Shown: positions 1 to 7,451 of the stretch, piece after piece
How positions within the stretch are numbered: the first letter of the stretch is position 1
Layout of the letters: every line of letters starts with the position of its first letter
From: Candidatus Avelusimicrobium faecicola
Lineage (GTDB): Bacteria > Elusimicrobiota > Elusimicrobia > Elusimicrobiales > Elusimicrobiaceae
Assembly (NCBI GenBank): GCA_900540405.1
Contig: UQFW01000047.1
Coordinates: 1 to 11,349 of the forward strand
DNA: 11,349 bases
Direction of reading: 5' to 3'
Position numbers and translations under genes: made by a program
The notes under the pieces: model-generated
Databases searched by the model: none
What the model was told of the DNA's origin: nothing
Seen by the model: only the letters and a program-made list of their open reading frames with translations

Positions 1-1739
1 ATTTGCGGCACTTCGGGCACAGCTTGCGCCATTTGCGGCGCTTGAGGCTCAGCCTGTTGCACTTTGGGCGCAACTTGCGGCACTTCGGGCGCTACGCCCT
101 CGCGCAACAGCGCTTCCTGGCGTTCGCGCATTTCCCGCATGGCCGTTGTTTCGGTGCGGAGCGGGTGCGCCAGCTCCGGCGTTTCTGTATCCAGCGTTTG
201 CTGAAAAGTCCGCTGGAGCGTTTCTTTATTAATGGTTGTTTCTAAATTGAATGTTTTTTCTAATACGTCCACCCGCTCGCGGATGGTAATTTCGGGTAAA
301 TCGGTATCCGGGTTTGCGGGTTGGTGTTCCGTCGCGTCAAAATGGCGGACACTGACCCCGGAAACCGGGGCAATCGTGTCCAAAATTTTCAGTTCTTCCG
401 GCATTTGCACGGAGTTTTCTTCTTCGGGTTGCGGGGCCGTTTGCGGTGCCGCAACATCCGGCATACCGCTTGCCGCAGGGTTAATGGTGCCGTCGTGATT
501 GCTTAAACGGAACGTGTCATTCCCGGGGGCCTCTTGCACGTCGGCCGGGGTTTCTTGCGCCGTTTGCGGTTGCGGCGCGCGGATTTGTATTTTTAAGGAA
601 TCCTCCTCCGGCGCTTGCGGTTTGGAAACCGGGACAGACGGCTCCTGCGGGGCGGTTTGGATGGGCGGCACCGCGGCTTGTGCGGCGGGCTCTTCCGGCT
701 TTTTATCTTCGGCCGGGGGAACGGACACTTGCGCGGCGGGTGCTTTTTCCGGCGTTGCGGCTCCCGCGGCGCGCGTGGTAATGTGGCCTTGCGCATCCAA
801 ATCCATAAAGCAGGTTTCGTCTTTTATTTTCTGTTCAAAAATGTTGAAAGTTTCTTCTAAACTGTCTTTGCCGTCCGCCAAGTCGCCCAGTTTGGCATCC
901 CGCCCGGCATTGGCTTGCTGATTGGCTTTCGGGTCGTTCAAATCCAAAAACATATCGTATTTGGTTTTGGCTTCAAAAATGTCGTCCAAGGGCATTTGGT
1001 CCAGCAACGTGCCTTCCATGTCCTTAATCAGCATATCTTTGTCGTTTATCGGGTTGCCTTCTTCGGCAGGGGCCGAAACCTCCGGCGCGGGTGTTTCTGC
1101 CGCCGGAACGGCGGGCCCTTGTGCGGGCTCTGCGGTGGCGGGCACTTGGGGCGCGTGTATTTCTTCGGCGGGTGCTTTTTCGGCCGGAGCGGGCGGAACA
1201 GTTGCGGCGTTGGGCTGGTGTTTGGCGGCCAATTTGGCCAGTTCTTCCGGCAACGCTTCCGATTGGGTGCTGACGACCTGTTTTTGCAGGTCAAGTCCGG
1301 CGGGTACATCTAAATCAATAGAGCCCCGGCCAATGGCGTCGCGGTTGGCCACGTCCCCGGCTCCGGAGGGGCTGAAAAAACTTTCGGAAGGGTCTAAGGT
1401 AATAAAAGTGGGGAAATCTTTGTCCTCTTTGGTCACGTCTTGGTTAAACAGGGGTTCGCCCAATACGCCGCCGGGAACAAATTGGTTTACTTTGTTGGTT
1501 TGGGATATGCCTTCCGTCACGGCTGTACGGATTTTGTCCAGGGTTCCTTCGTCCATATCGCTGGGCAATTCAAATTGATACACAAACGGCGCCACGGCGG
1601 CCGTAGGAGCTTGCGCATACCCGGCCAATTTTTTGGCAATCAGCCGGGCGTCATGTTCCGTGCCGTCTATTACTAGCGCATAAAGCAGACTTTTAGTTTG
1701 CGGGTCAATCCGAGAAACAATATCCCAATTTTGAATCAT
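1..1739 (-). CDS. Ala/Pro-rich protein of unknown function (partial, C-terminus off the window)
   Basis: I do not recognise this protein. The frame is open from ATG 1739 to base 1 without a stop (579 residues plus 2 nt), so the C-terminus is missing. The start is fixed by an ATGA overlap with the deoC stop and by AGAGGG a few bases upstream. Residues 1-130 look like a folded domain of mixed hydrophobic and charged residues, beginning [14 protein letters not shown]. No signal peptide or membrane segment is visible, so it is probably cytoplasmic. Residues 180-225, 325-380, 385-405 and 425-440 are Ala/Pro/Glu/Gln-rich linkers. Between them lie acidic, probably structured segments (about 230-320, 440-520). 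Two segments share a short motif: DSLEETFNI (292-300) and DVLEKTFNL (491-499). Residues 525-545 are charged and Arg-rich and look helical. The visible end repeats PEVPQ-type units. The codon pattern is consistent throughout, so it is a real gene. A multi-segment scaffold or adaptor is possible but is only a guess. Confidence 0.85.
   Translation of the reverse strand, partial: MIQNWDIVSRIDPQTKSLLYALVIDGTEHDARLIAKKLAGYAQAPTAAVAPFVYQFELPSDMDEGTLDKIRTAVTEGISQTNKVNQFVPGGVLGEPLFNQDVTKEDKDFPTFITLDPSESFFSPSGAGDVANRDAIGRGSIDLDVPAGLDLQKQVVSTQSEALPEELAKLAAKHQPNAATVPPAPAEKAPAEEIHAPQVPATAEPAQGPAVPAAETPAPEVSAPAEEGNPINDKDMLIKDMEGTLLDQMPLDDIFEAKTKYDMFLDLNDPKANQQANAGRDAKLGDLADGKDSLEETFNIFEQKIKDETCFMDLDAQGHITTRAAGAATPEKAPAAQVSVPPAEDKKPEEPAAQAAVPPIQTAPQEPSVPVSKPQAPEEDSLKIQIRAPQPQTAQETPADVQEAPGNDTFRLSNHDGTINPAASGMPDVAAPQTAPQPEEENSVQMPEELKILDTIAPVSGVSVRHFDATEHQPANPDTDLPEITIRERVDVLEKTFNLETTINKETLQRTFQQTLDTETPELAHPLRTETTAMREMRERQEALLREGVAPEVPQVAPKVQQAEPQAPQMAQAVPEVPQ
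3..90. repeat. Short direct repeat inside the Ala/Pro-rich gene
   Basis: A 16-base unit (TTGCGGCACTTCGGGC on the plus strand) occurs identically at 3-18 and 75-90. Partly similar TTGCGCC/TTGCGGC units lie between them. In the coding frame of the minus-strand gene it encodes PEVPQ twice, within a Gln/Pro/Val/Ala-rich tail. It is a coding low-complexity repeat, possibly the start of a longer tract beyond the left edge. Confidence 0.7.
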
Positions 1740-2380
1740 TTTCCCTCTACAATTTTAATGCCGCTGCTGGCCCCTAAACGGGTGGCGCCGGCCGCTAGCA
1801 TAGCTTCGGCATCTTCCCGGGTGCGTACGCCGCCCGAGGCTTTTACCTGCATGCCGGCCGGAATGGATTTTTTCATTAAGGCCACATCATGCACGGTAGC
1901 CCCACCTTTGGTAAAGCCGGTGGAGGTTTTTACAAAATCCGCCTTGGCCTCGGCGGCCAGTTCACAGGCTTTTACTTTTTCTTCGTCCGTCAGCTCACTG
2001 GTTTCAATGATAACTTTTAGGACAAAGTTGTCCCCCAAGGCCCGCAGGGCGCGGATGTCTTGGAGGACGGTGTCGTAATCTTTGCTTTTTAACGCGCCGA
2101 TATTGATAACCATATCCAATTCGTCGGCGCCGTTTTCCAGCGCGGTTTTGGCTTCAAAAACCTTTACCTCAGTGGTGTTGGCCCCCAACGGAAACCCAAT
2201 CACGGTGCAGGTTTTAACCCCGGTGCCTTTGAGCATTTTGGCCGCTAAAGGAACCCAATACGGGTTTACGCATACACTGCAAAAGCCGTGTTCGGCCGCT
2301 TCGCGGCATAAAGTTTCAATCTGTTCGCGGGTAGCGGTGGGTTTTAATAAGGTATGGTCAATTACTTTGGCAAGGTTCAT
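1736..2380 (-). CDS. deoC: Deoxyribose-phosphate aldolase
   Basis: This is a class I aldolase that cleaves 2-deoxyribose-5-phosphate to glyceraldehyde-3-phosphate and acetaldehyde in deoxynucleoside catabolism. It is cytoplasmic. The protein is 214 residues, the usual length for bacterial DeoC. It starts with the typical IDHTLLKP (residues 7-14). Catalytic residues are visible: Asp89 in ELDMVIN, the Schiff-base Lys151 in FVKTSTGF, and the second active-site Lys180 in VKASGGVRT. The GASSG motif (204-208) of the phosphate-binding end is present. The start is the ATG 13 nt after the tpiA stop, preceded by a strong GGAGG. The stop overlaps the start of the downstream unknown gene (ATGA), which implies translational coupling. 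Its product glyceraldehyde-3-phosphate is a substrate of the TpiA encoded just upstream. No deoA, deoB or deoD neighbours are in the window. Confidence 0.97.
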   Translation of the reverse strand: MNLAKVIDHTLLKPTATREQIETLCREAAEHGFCSVCVNPYWVPLAAKMLKGTGVKTCTVIGFPLGANTTEVKVFEAKTALENGADELDMVINIGALKSKDYDTVLQDIRALRALGDNFVLKVIIETSELTDEEKVKACELAAEAKADFVKTSTGFTKGGATVHDVALMKKSIPAGMQVKASGGVRTREDAEAMLAAGATRLGASSGIKIVEGK

Positions 2381-2393
2381 AAAAGCCTCCGGC

Positions 2394-3152
2394 TTAGTTA
2401 AAGTTAATAATGCGGCGGAATTTTTCCGCGATTAAAGACTGGCCGCCCACTAAAGCGCCGTCCACGTCTTCTTTAGCCATAATTTCGTCCACGTTGGAAT
2501 CTTTCACGCTGCCGCCGTACAAAATGCGGGTGGCTTGGGCAAAATCATTCCCATAAGCGGCGGCTAAATACTGGCGGATAGCGGCGTGTACTTCCTGCGC
2601 TTGTTCCGGCGTGGCGGTTTTGCCCGTACCAATGGCCCAAACGGGTTCGTAGGCAATAACCAGGCCTTTTAATTGTTCGGCGGTGAAATCTTTTAAGCCG
2701 TTTTTCAGTTGGGCTTCAATGACTTGTAAGGTTTCGCCGGCTTCGCGCTGGGCCAAAGTTTCGCCTACGCAGAAGATGACGGTTAAGCCGTGGCGCAAGG
2801 CGGCGGCTACTTTTTTGTTCAAAATTTCGTCCGTATCGCCAAATACACTGCGGCGTTCGCTATGGCCGATAATGGTGTGGGTGGCGCCGGCATCTTTGGC
2901 CTGCACGGGGGAAACCGCGCTCGTGAAAGCGCCTTTGTCTTCCCAATGCACGTCTTGGGCGGCTACCTTAATGGCGGTGCCTTTGCAAAGTTCGGCTACT
3001 TTAGCCAAAGAAGTATAAGACGGAGCAACAATAATTTCGGCATTTTGTTTATTTTCAAAATTTTCGGTAAGTCCTTTGATTAACGCGGCAGATTCCGCCA
3101 GCGTGTTGTGCATTTTCCAGTTTCCGGCAATAATGGGTGTTCTTTTGGTCAT
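2394..3152 (-). CDS. tpiA: Triosephosphate isomerase
   Basis: The enzyme interconverts dihydroxyacetone phosphate and glyceraldehyde-3-phosphate in glycolysis and gluconeogenesis. It is cytoplasmic. From the chosen start it is 252 residues, the standard length of this TIM-barrel family. Key residues are all present: Asn11 and Lys13 in AGNWKMH, His97 in IIGHSERR, catalytic Glu169 in [12 protein letters not shown] (which includes the loop-6 lid), and GGSV at 213-216. An in-frame ATG lies six codons upstream (3170). The AAGAGG at 3164-3159 sits at ideal distance from the ATG at 3152, and the family start fits that one. Loop 3 reads AFTSAVS (75-81), where most family members have AFTGE(V/I)S, so this dimer-interface loop is atypical. 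It is the first gene of a tpiA-deoC-unknown operon. Usual glycolytic neighbours (gapA, pgk) are not present. Confidence 0.97.
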   Translation of the reverse strand: MTKRTPIIAGNWKMHNTLAESAALIKGLTENFENKQNAEIIVAPSYTSLAKVAELCKGTAIKVAAQDVHWEDKGAFTSAVSPVQAKDAGATHTIIGHSERRSVFGDTDEILNKKVAAALRHGLTVIFCVGETLAQREAGETLQVIEAQLKNGLKDFTAEQLKGLVIAYEPVWAIGTGKTATPEQAQEVHAAIRQYLAAAYGNDFAQATRILYGGSVKDSNVDEIMAKEDVDGALVGGQSLIAEKFRRIINFN

Positions 3153-3158
3153 TTTTTT

Positions 3159-3164
3159 CCTCTT
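3159..3164 (-). promoter_or_regulatory. Ribosome binding site of tpiA (decides the start)
   Basis: AAGAGG on the minus strand lies 6 nt upstream of the ATG at 3152 and falls inside the longer reading frame that begins at 3170. It supports the inner ATG as the start. Confidence 0.7.
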
Positions 3165-3171
3165 AATCATT

Positions 3172-3201
3172 AAAATACGGCAAAATCTTCTCCCGTTTCA
3201 A
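3172..3201 (-). promoter_or_regulatory. Possible sigma70-type promoter of the tpiA operon
   Basis: On the minus strand, TTGAAA (3201-3196) is followed after 18 nt by TATTTT (3177-3172). That matches the -35 consensus at 5 of 6 positions and the -10 consensus at 4 of 6. The transcript would start near 3165, leaving a very short leader of about 13 nt before the ATG. The surrounding 3171-3240 stretch is AT-rich and holds other weak candidates (for instance TAGTAT near 3222), so the exact promoter is uncertain. Confidence 0.35.
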
Positions 3202-3389
3202 GGGGGAAGTATCCTATTAAATACTATCAAATAAACGGACGTTTGGAAAGCCTTGGCGGGGGAAAAGCCCTTTATAGCAGGGAAGCGCGCCCTATGGCGG
3301 CCCCGGTGCGCGGGATTTTGGGCCGGGCAGTGCGGGGGCTTAAACGCGCGGGGTGTTGGGCCGTGTGGCCCGGCAAGGCGGATAAAATG

Positions 3390-3420
3390 AAAAGGCCCCG
3401 GCAAAACCGGGGTCTTTTTC
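3390..3420 (-). terminator. Intrinsic terminator of the lipid A operon (may work both ways)
   Basis: CCCCGG (3396-3401), loop CAAAA, CCGGGG (3407-3412) form a perfect 6-bp core, with A-tract and T-tract flanks that can extend the stem. It begins 14 nt after the lpxI stop. Read on the minus strand the hairpin is followed by CCTTTTCATTTT. Read on the plus strand it is followed by TCTTTTT, the better U-tract, and one outer pair is G-U on that strand but A-C on the minus strand. Confidence 0.75.
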
Positions 3421-3434
3421 AAATCGGGCCCATT

Positions 3435-4259
3435 TTATACGGCCAGGAAACAAATTTTGTATTTATCGGCCAGTTTTATAACGTCTTCCAAATCCAACAC
3501 GAGCGTTTTGCCGGCCTCAAAGGCTACAATATGGAACCCCGCCTTGTGGGCGCTTTCCAGCGTGCCTTTGCCTACCACGGGCAAATCAAACCGTGCGTCT
3601 TGGTCCGGCCGGGCCACTTTTACAACGGCTACGGGTACGTCTTTTTCGGCCGATTTTTTGTATAACTCGCCCGCCCGCAAAATACATTGGTCGGTGCCTT
3701 CCATGCCTTCCACCGCAATCGTGGCGTTTTGGCTGACCACGCAGGTAAGGCCAATGTCCAGCGCGGCCACCGCTTTGGCAATTTTTAACCCAAATTGAAC
3801 GGTTTTTAATTCGTCTTCGGTGGGTTGGCGGCGGCTTAAAACGCCTTGTTTGGGCATAAAATCTTCCAAAAACAGGGCAGAATGGGTAAATTCCAGCCCT
3901 TCTTTATGGAATTCCTCTATCACGCGGGAAAGCAGGTATTTGGTGCCCATATTTTTAAGGGAAGCCAAAAATTTGGCCCCGCGTAAATCCGGCAGTAGGT
4001 TGGCAAAAATGGACGTGTGCTGTACCCGCCCGGCCATTAAAATTTGCTGTACGCCGTGCGCTTTGAAGAACTCCATGCACGCGCCCATTTGCCCGAGCCT
4101 TAACGTCTTGAAAACGCAAGGAATTTGGCGGAAATCATCCTCGCGGGCGTTGCCTTTTACCCCGGCAATAAAGACCTCATACCCCTTTTGTGCCGCTTTG
4201 GCGGCAATGTAAAGGGGCATTTTGCCTTCGCCCGCGATGATTCCCAATTTGTTAGTCAT
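3435..4259 (-). CDS. lpxI: UDP-2,3-diacylglucosamine pyrophosphatase LpxI
   Basis: LpxI hydrolyses UDP-2,3-diacylglucosamine to lipid X (2,3-diacylglucosamine-1-phosphate) and UMP, the fourth step of lipid A synthesis. It is unrelated to the LpxH found in enterobacteria. The protein is 274 residues, typical of the family (formerly DUF1009). It starts with the N-terminal motif LGIIAGEGKMP (5-15). The C-terminal catalytic domain has AVEGMEGTDQCILRAG (182-197) and VKVARPDQDARFDLPVVG (213-230). Asp225 corresponds, as far as I recall, to the Asp implicated in catalysis in Caulobacter LpxI. I chose the ATG at 4259, which overlaps the lpxA stop by 8 nt (ATGACTAA). A longer frame reaches 4325, but its extra 22 residues lie inside lpxA and precede the conserved start. 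It is the last gene of the operon, and lpxB, often its neighbour, does not follow. Confidence 0.95.
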   Translation of the reverse strand: MTNKLGIIAGEGKMPLYIAAKAAQKGYEVFIAGVKGNAREDDFRQIPCVFKTLRLGQMGACMEFFKAHGVQQILMAGRVQHTSIFANLLPDLRGAKFLASLKNMGTKYLLSRVIEEFHKEGLEFTHSALFLEDFMPKQGVLSRRQPTEDELKTVQFGLKIAKAVAALDIGLTCVVSQNATIAVEGMEGTDQCILRAGELYKKSAEKDVPVAVVKVARPDQDARFDLPVVGKGTLESAHKAGFHIVAFEAGKTLVLDLEDVIKLADKYKICFLAV

Positions 4260-5052
4260 TATCGGCTTCGTTGACTTTGCGTTTGGCCGCGGTAATGCCG
4301 CGCGGAGAGGTGCGGCAAAAGTCAATCATGTGCTGCACTTCTTTGCAAGGGTGGGTGGCTTCCAGTTCCGTCAGGGCGTCTTCCAGGCGTTTGTTGCTGC
4401 GGAATAAAAACTTAAATGCCTGGCGGATTTGCATAATCGTTTCGCGCGACAGCCCGGCGCGGCGCATACCCACAATGTTTAAGCCCACCAAGCGGGCGCG
4501 TTCGCCCTGGGCAATACAATAGGGGGGAATATCCAGCGGTACCATGGCTCCGCCGGAAAGCATAGCCATAGTGCCCACGCGCACAAATTGGTGTACGCCT
4601 ACCATGCCGGACATAACCACCCGGTCTTCCACAATTACATGCCCGGCAATACCGGTGCAGTTGGCTACAATAATGTTGTTGCCCAGGTGGCAGTCGTGCG
4701 CCACATGGGAGTTAGCCATCAGCAGGCAGTTGTTGCCGATAGAGGTGGGGATGTCCAATTTGGTGGAGCGGTGAATGGTGACACATTCCCGGATTTGGTT
4801 GCCGTCCCCCATGACTACGCGGGTATCTTCGCCCTTATAAGACAAATCTTGCGGCGCCACGCCGATAAAGGCACTGGCAATAATGCGGTTTTTGTCACCC
4901 ATGGTGGTATTTTCTATCACGCAGTACGGGCCGATTTGGTTTTCTTTACCGATTACTACATTGGCGCCGATAATAGAATACGGGCCAATATGGGTAGAGG
5001 GGTCTATTTTGGCCGAGGGGTCAATAATAGCAGTGGGGTGAATGTTAGGCAT
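4252..5052 (-). CDS. lpxA: UDP-N-acetylglucosamine acyltransferase LpxA
   Basis: LpxA transfers a 3-hydroxyacyl chain from ACP to the 3-OH of UDP-GlcNAc, the first step of lipid A synthesis. It is a cytosolic trimer. The protein is 266 residues, normal for the family. Residues 1-185 show hexapeptide repeats of a left-handed beta-helix, and the remainder is the helical C-terminal domain. The catalytic base is His119 in NSHVAHDC. HQF (154-156) matches E. coli His160-Gln161. By this alignment the hydrocarbon-ruler position (E. coli Gly173) is Gly167, which suggests a fairly long acyl chain, an inference from known LpxA structures. The ATG overlaps the fabZ stop by 8 nt and is preceded by AGGAGA, so translation is probably coupled. 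The C-terminal end is itself overlapped by lpxI. Confidence 0.97.
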   Translation of the reverse strand: MPNIHPTAIIDPSAKIDPSTHIGPYSIIGANVVIGKENQIGPYCVIENTTMGDKNRIIASAFIGVAPQDLSYKGEDTRVVMGDGNQIRECVTIHRSTKLDIPTSIGNNCLLMANSHVAHDCHLGNNIIVANCTGIAGHVIVEDRVVMSGMVGVHQFVRVGTMAMLSGGAMVPLDIPPYCIAQGERARLVGLNIVGMRRAGLSRETIMQIRQAFKFLFRSNKRLEDALTELEATHPCKEVQHMIDFCRTSPRGITAAKRKVNEADND

Positions 5053-5536
5053 GGGGGGTTTCTCCTAAAATGAATGTCAGGCTGGCCTGCGTACAGAGCT
5101 TGCCGTTGACATAAGCCTCCGCGTAAATTTTTGAAATTTTACCGAAGCGGATGATTTCTATGGGCATTTCCAACAAATCGCCGGGAACAACCATCCCGCG
5201 GAATTTGGCCTCATCAATGCTTAAAAATAAGGGCAAACCGCCGCCGCCCTGGGTAATATAACCCATAATGGCGCCGCCAAACGCCTGGGAAATACTTTCT
5301 ACTACCAGTACCCCCGGCATAATGGGCTTTTGCGGGAAGTGGCCCTTAAAATAGTATTCGTCCGCGCGGACGCGCCGGACTCCAATATATTTCTTTTTTT
5401 CTTCCAATACACGCACTTCATCCACCAACAGGAAAGGCTCCCGGTGGGGAATGTTGTGTTCAATCGCTTGCTTGTCCAACGTTTTAATAACGGGAAGGGT
5501 CAAGTAGTTTTTAAGCGTTTCACGTCTTTCGCTCAT
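5045..5536 (-). CDS. fabZ: 3-hydroxyacyl-ACP dehydratase FabZ
   Basis: FabZ dehydrates 3-hydroxyacyl-ACP to trans-2-enoyl-ACP in type II fatty acid synthesis. It competes with LpxA and LpxD for 3-hydroxyacyl-ACP, which explains its place among lpx genes. The protein is 163 residues with a single hot-dog fold. An N-terminal extension of about 20 residues precedes IPHREPFLLVDEV (29-41). The catalytic residues are His66 in GHFPQKPIMPG and Glu80 in LVVESISQ. The start overlaps the lpxC stop by 4 nt (ATGA). In Bacteroidetes-type genomes LpxC and FabZ are fused in one polypeptide, but here they are adjacent, separate genes. Confidence 0.97.
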   Translation of the reverse strand: MSERRETLKNYLTLPVIKTLDKQAIEHNIPHREPFLLVDEVRVLEEKKKYIGVRRVRADEYYFKGHFPQKPIMPGVLVVESISQAFGGAIMGYITQGGGGLPLFLSIDEAKFRGMVVPGDLLEMPIEIIRFGKISKIYAEAYVNGKLCTQASLTFILGETPHA

Positions 5537-6357
5537 TTGTCCTCCGAATTGTCTAATAACAGTTTAGCAAATATCACATTGTGTTTGTGCCCGCCGCAGG
5601 AACAAGTAATTTTTAAGGGGGGCAAGTCGCGCCCGGTCAGGCTTAAATCTCCTATCATGTCCAGCAGTTTGTGGCGCACTAATTCATCCGGGAAGCGGCG
5701 TTCGTTGATGTATTTATCTTTGCCGATAATGACGGCGTTTTCCAACGTGCCGCCTTTGGCTAAACCGTGCTGTTTTAAGAAAGCCAGTTCTTCTTCAAAC
5801 CCAAAGGTGCGCGCCGGGGCGATTTCTTTTAAGTACGCTTGCGGCGTGAAATCCACCGTGAAAGTTTGGCGGCCCACCAAGGGGTGCTTGTGGATGTATT
5901 CAAAAGAGAACGTCAGCTTGTCGGCCGGTTCGGCACAGTAAGAAATGTTGCCGCTGGAATAAGTAATTTTGCGGTTTACTTTCAGTTGCGGGCGGGTTGT
6001 GCCCAACTCTTTTAAGCCGGCGGCCAGGATTTCTTTGGCATACACGGCGGCGGAGCCGTCGGTCACCGGCGGTTCCGGGCCGTCCATTTCCACCAACGCG
6101 TCCGTCACGCCCAAGGCGTGCAGGGCCGATAAAACGTGTTCTACCGTCCATACTTCGGCGGTGGCGTTTTTCAAGTTTGTGCCGCGCAGGGTGGAGCTGA
6201 CATTAGCGGCCAGCGCGGCTATCGGTTGGGCACCGGGAATATCGGTGCGTAAGAAAGAAATGCCGTTATCGGCCGGTTTGAACGTCAGCACGGAGGGAAC
6301 CCCCGTGTGTAAACCAATCCCCTGCACAATAGCGGGTTTTTGAAGGGTTTTTCTCAT
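5533..6357 (-). CDS. lpxC: UDP-3-O-acyl-N-acetylglucosamine deacetylase LpxC
   Basis: LpxC is the zinc-dependent deacetylase that catalyses the committed second step of lipid A synthesis. The protein is 274 residues, somewhat shorter than the roughly 305 of E. coli LpxC. The N-terminus has the family signature IVQGIGLHTG (10-19). Zinc ligands are visible: His74, with catalytic Glu73, in TVEHVLSAL; and His229 with Asp233 in LVRHKLLDMIGD. The C-terminal active-site His is His257 in CGGHKHN, equivalent to the SGH of E. coli. The ATG lies only 3 nt after the lpxD stop with a weak GATGGG upstream, so reinitiation after lpxD is likely. The stop overlaps fabZ by 4 nt. The C-terminus is short (LLLDNSEDK) and shows no recognisable degradation tag of the E. 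coli type. Confidence 0.97.
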   Translation of the reverse strand: MRKTLQKPAIVQGIGLHTGVPSVLTFKPADNGISFLRTDIPGAQPIAALAANVSSTLRGTNLKNATAEVWTVEHVLSALHALGVTDALVEMDGPEPPVTDGSAAVYAKEILAAGLKELGTTRPQLKVNRKITYSSGNISYCAEPADKLTFSFEYIHKHPLVGRQTFTVDFTPQAYLKEIAPARTFGFEEELAFLKQHGLAKGGTLENAVIIGKDKYINERRFPDELVRHKLLDMIGDLSLTGRDLPPLKITCSCGGHKHNVIFAKLLLDNSEDK

Positions 6358-6360
6358 AAA

Positions 6361-7434
6361 TTATTGGCCCATCCATTTTTTAAGTTTGCCGAACCAAGAC
6401 AGTTTTTTGGCTTCGTCCATTTGTTTTTTAAGTTTTTTGAATTCCGTATACATTTCCGGCAGTTTGCGCAGAATAGCTACCTGGCGGAACGCTTCTTTTT
6501 GCGGCATGGCCGGATAGCCGAAGTAGGTTTGCCCGGCCGGAATACTGCCGACAACGCCGGATTGGGCGCCTACTTGTACGCGGTCGCCGATTTTCATGTG
6601 TCCGGCTAACCCCACCTGCCCGGCTAAAATAACGCCGTTGCCAATCTCGGTAGTGCCGGCTACACCCACTTGCGCGCACATAATACTGCTCATGCCCACA
6701 TGCACATTGTGGCCGATTTGCACCAGGTTATCAATTTTGGTGTTGGCCCCAATGGTGGTGCTGGAAATTTTCGCGCGGTCTATGCAGGTGTTGGATTGAA
6801 TTTCCACGTCCGACTCTATAACCACATTACCGATTTGCGGGATTTTTTGGTGGCGGCCTTCGTGGAAGGTAAATCCAAAGCCATCGGAGCCGATTTTAGC
6901 GCCGGCTTGCAAAATAACAAAATCTTTCAAAATGCAGTCTTCGCGGATGACCACTTGCGGGTAAATCAGGCAGTTTTTGCCGATTTTTACATTTTGCCCG
7001 ATGTAGCATTGGGGGTAAATGACGGTGTTATCGCCAATGACGGCGCCGTCTTCCACCACGCTGTGGGCGCCTACCGTCACGTTGGCCCCTAACGTGGCTT
7101 TGGGGCTGATGACGGCGGACGGGTGAATCCCCGGCGTATATTTAACGCGCTGGGAATCTATGTATTTTAATAAAAGGATGAACGCCCATTCCGGATTTTG
7201 GGCATATAAAACCGCCCCTTTATAGGGCAGTTCCTGCCCTTTGGCGCTAATCGGCAAAATCACGCAACCGGCTTTTAAGTCCGCCAGGGCTTCCGGCTTT
7301 TCCAGCTGGGTTAAATAGCAAAGGCCGTCCGGCTTTGGGTCGTCCAAGGCGCACAATTCGTGCAGGACAAGGTTTTCATCTCCGGCCAGTTCGCACTGGG
7401 CGATACGGGCGGCATCTTTTAATGTTAAGTTCAT
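6361..7434 (-). CDS. lpxD: UDP-3-O-acylglucosamine N-acyltransferase LpxD
   Basis: LpxD adds the N-linked 3-hydroxyacyl chain at the third step of lipid A synthesis. The protein is 357 residues, standard for the family. Residues 1-100 form the N-terminal uridine-binding domain. Residues 103-305 are a left-handed beta-helix of hexapeptide repeats. The family motif SDGFGF is at 183-188 and the catalytic His242 is in IGHNVHVG. The C-terminal 50 residues are helical and rich in Lys and aromatic residues (LSWFGKLKKWMGQ at the end), as expected for the helix that packs in the trimer. They could also touch the inner leaflet, which is inference. GAGAGGG precedes the ATG at suitable distance. The gene starts 17 nt after the OmpH-like gene. 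Confidence 0.97.
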   Translation of the reverse strand: MNLTLKDAARIAQCELAGDENLVLHELCALDDPKPDGLCYLTQLEKPEALADLKAGCVILPISAKGQELPYKGAVLYAQNPEWAFILLLKYIDSQRVKYTPGIHPSAVISPKATLGANVTVGAHSVVEDGAVIGDNTVIYPQCYIGQNVKIGKNCLIYPQVVIREDCILKDFVILQAGAKIGSDGFGFTFHEGRHQKIPQIGNVVIESDVEIQSNTCIDRAKISSTTIGANTKIDNLVQIGHNVHVGMSSIMCAQVGVAGTTEIGNGVILAGQVGLAGHMKIGDRVQVGAQSGVVGSIPAGQTYFGYPAMPQKEAFRQVAILRKLPEMYTEFKKLKKQMDEAKKLSWFGKLKKWMGQ

Positions 7435-7451
7435 AGTCCCTCTCGGCCGCG

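Larger units (their letters stand above)
3153..3434. other. Intergenic region with a GC-rich core
   Basis: This 282-nt gap lies between lpxI and tpiA. From high to low coordinates it holds the lipid A operon terminator (3390-3420), a GC-rich core (about 3255-3385), and an AT-rich part that probably carries the tpiA promoter. The core contains inverted repeats: GCCGGGC (3322-3328) with GCCCGGC (3368-3374), and a tight hairpin GGGCC-GTGT-GGCCC (3358-3371). Short open frames cross it (3198-3422 minus, 3243-3665 plus), but they lack a ribosome site and recognisable protein features. I assign no gene here. Confidence 0.6.

Noticed and set aside
1..100. Repeated TTGCGG units considered as a CRISPR or tandem repeat array
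   Set aside because: Spacing is irregular, units are short, and the repeats are in frame within a coding Pro/Gln-rich segment.
922..1578. 218-residue plus-strand frame and other long plus-strand frames over 1-1600
   Set aside because: They are antisense shadows of the Ala/Pro-rich minus-strand gene, whose GC-rich codons suppress stops on the other strand. Their translations are low-complexity Ser/Ala/Gly and lack ribosome sites.
3153..3170. Upstream ATG of tpiA at 3170
   Set aside because: The ribosome site AAGAGG falls inside this extension, and the family normally begins at the inner ATG.
3198..3422. 74-residue minus-strand open frame between lpxI and tpiA
   Set aside because: It starts inside the operon terminator, has no ribosome site, and its translation is Pro/Arg-rich without a domain-like pattern, as expected from GC-rich non-coding DNA.
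4260..4325. Upstream extension of lpxI to 4325
   Set aside because: The added 22 residues lie in the lpxA coding region and have no LpxI similarity. The ATG at 4259 immediately precedes the conserved LGIIAG motif.
6300..6365. Possible independent promoter for lpxC
   Set aside because: The gap to lpxD is 3 nt and no convincing -35/-10 pair is visible. Operon transcription explains the arrangement.
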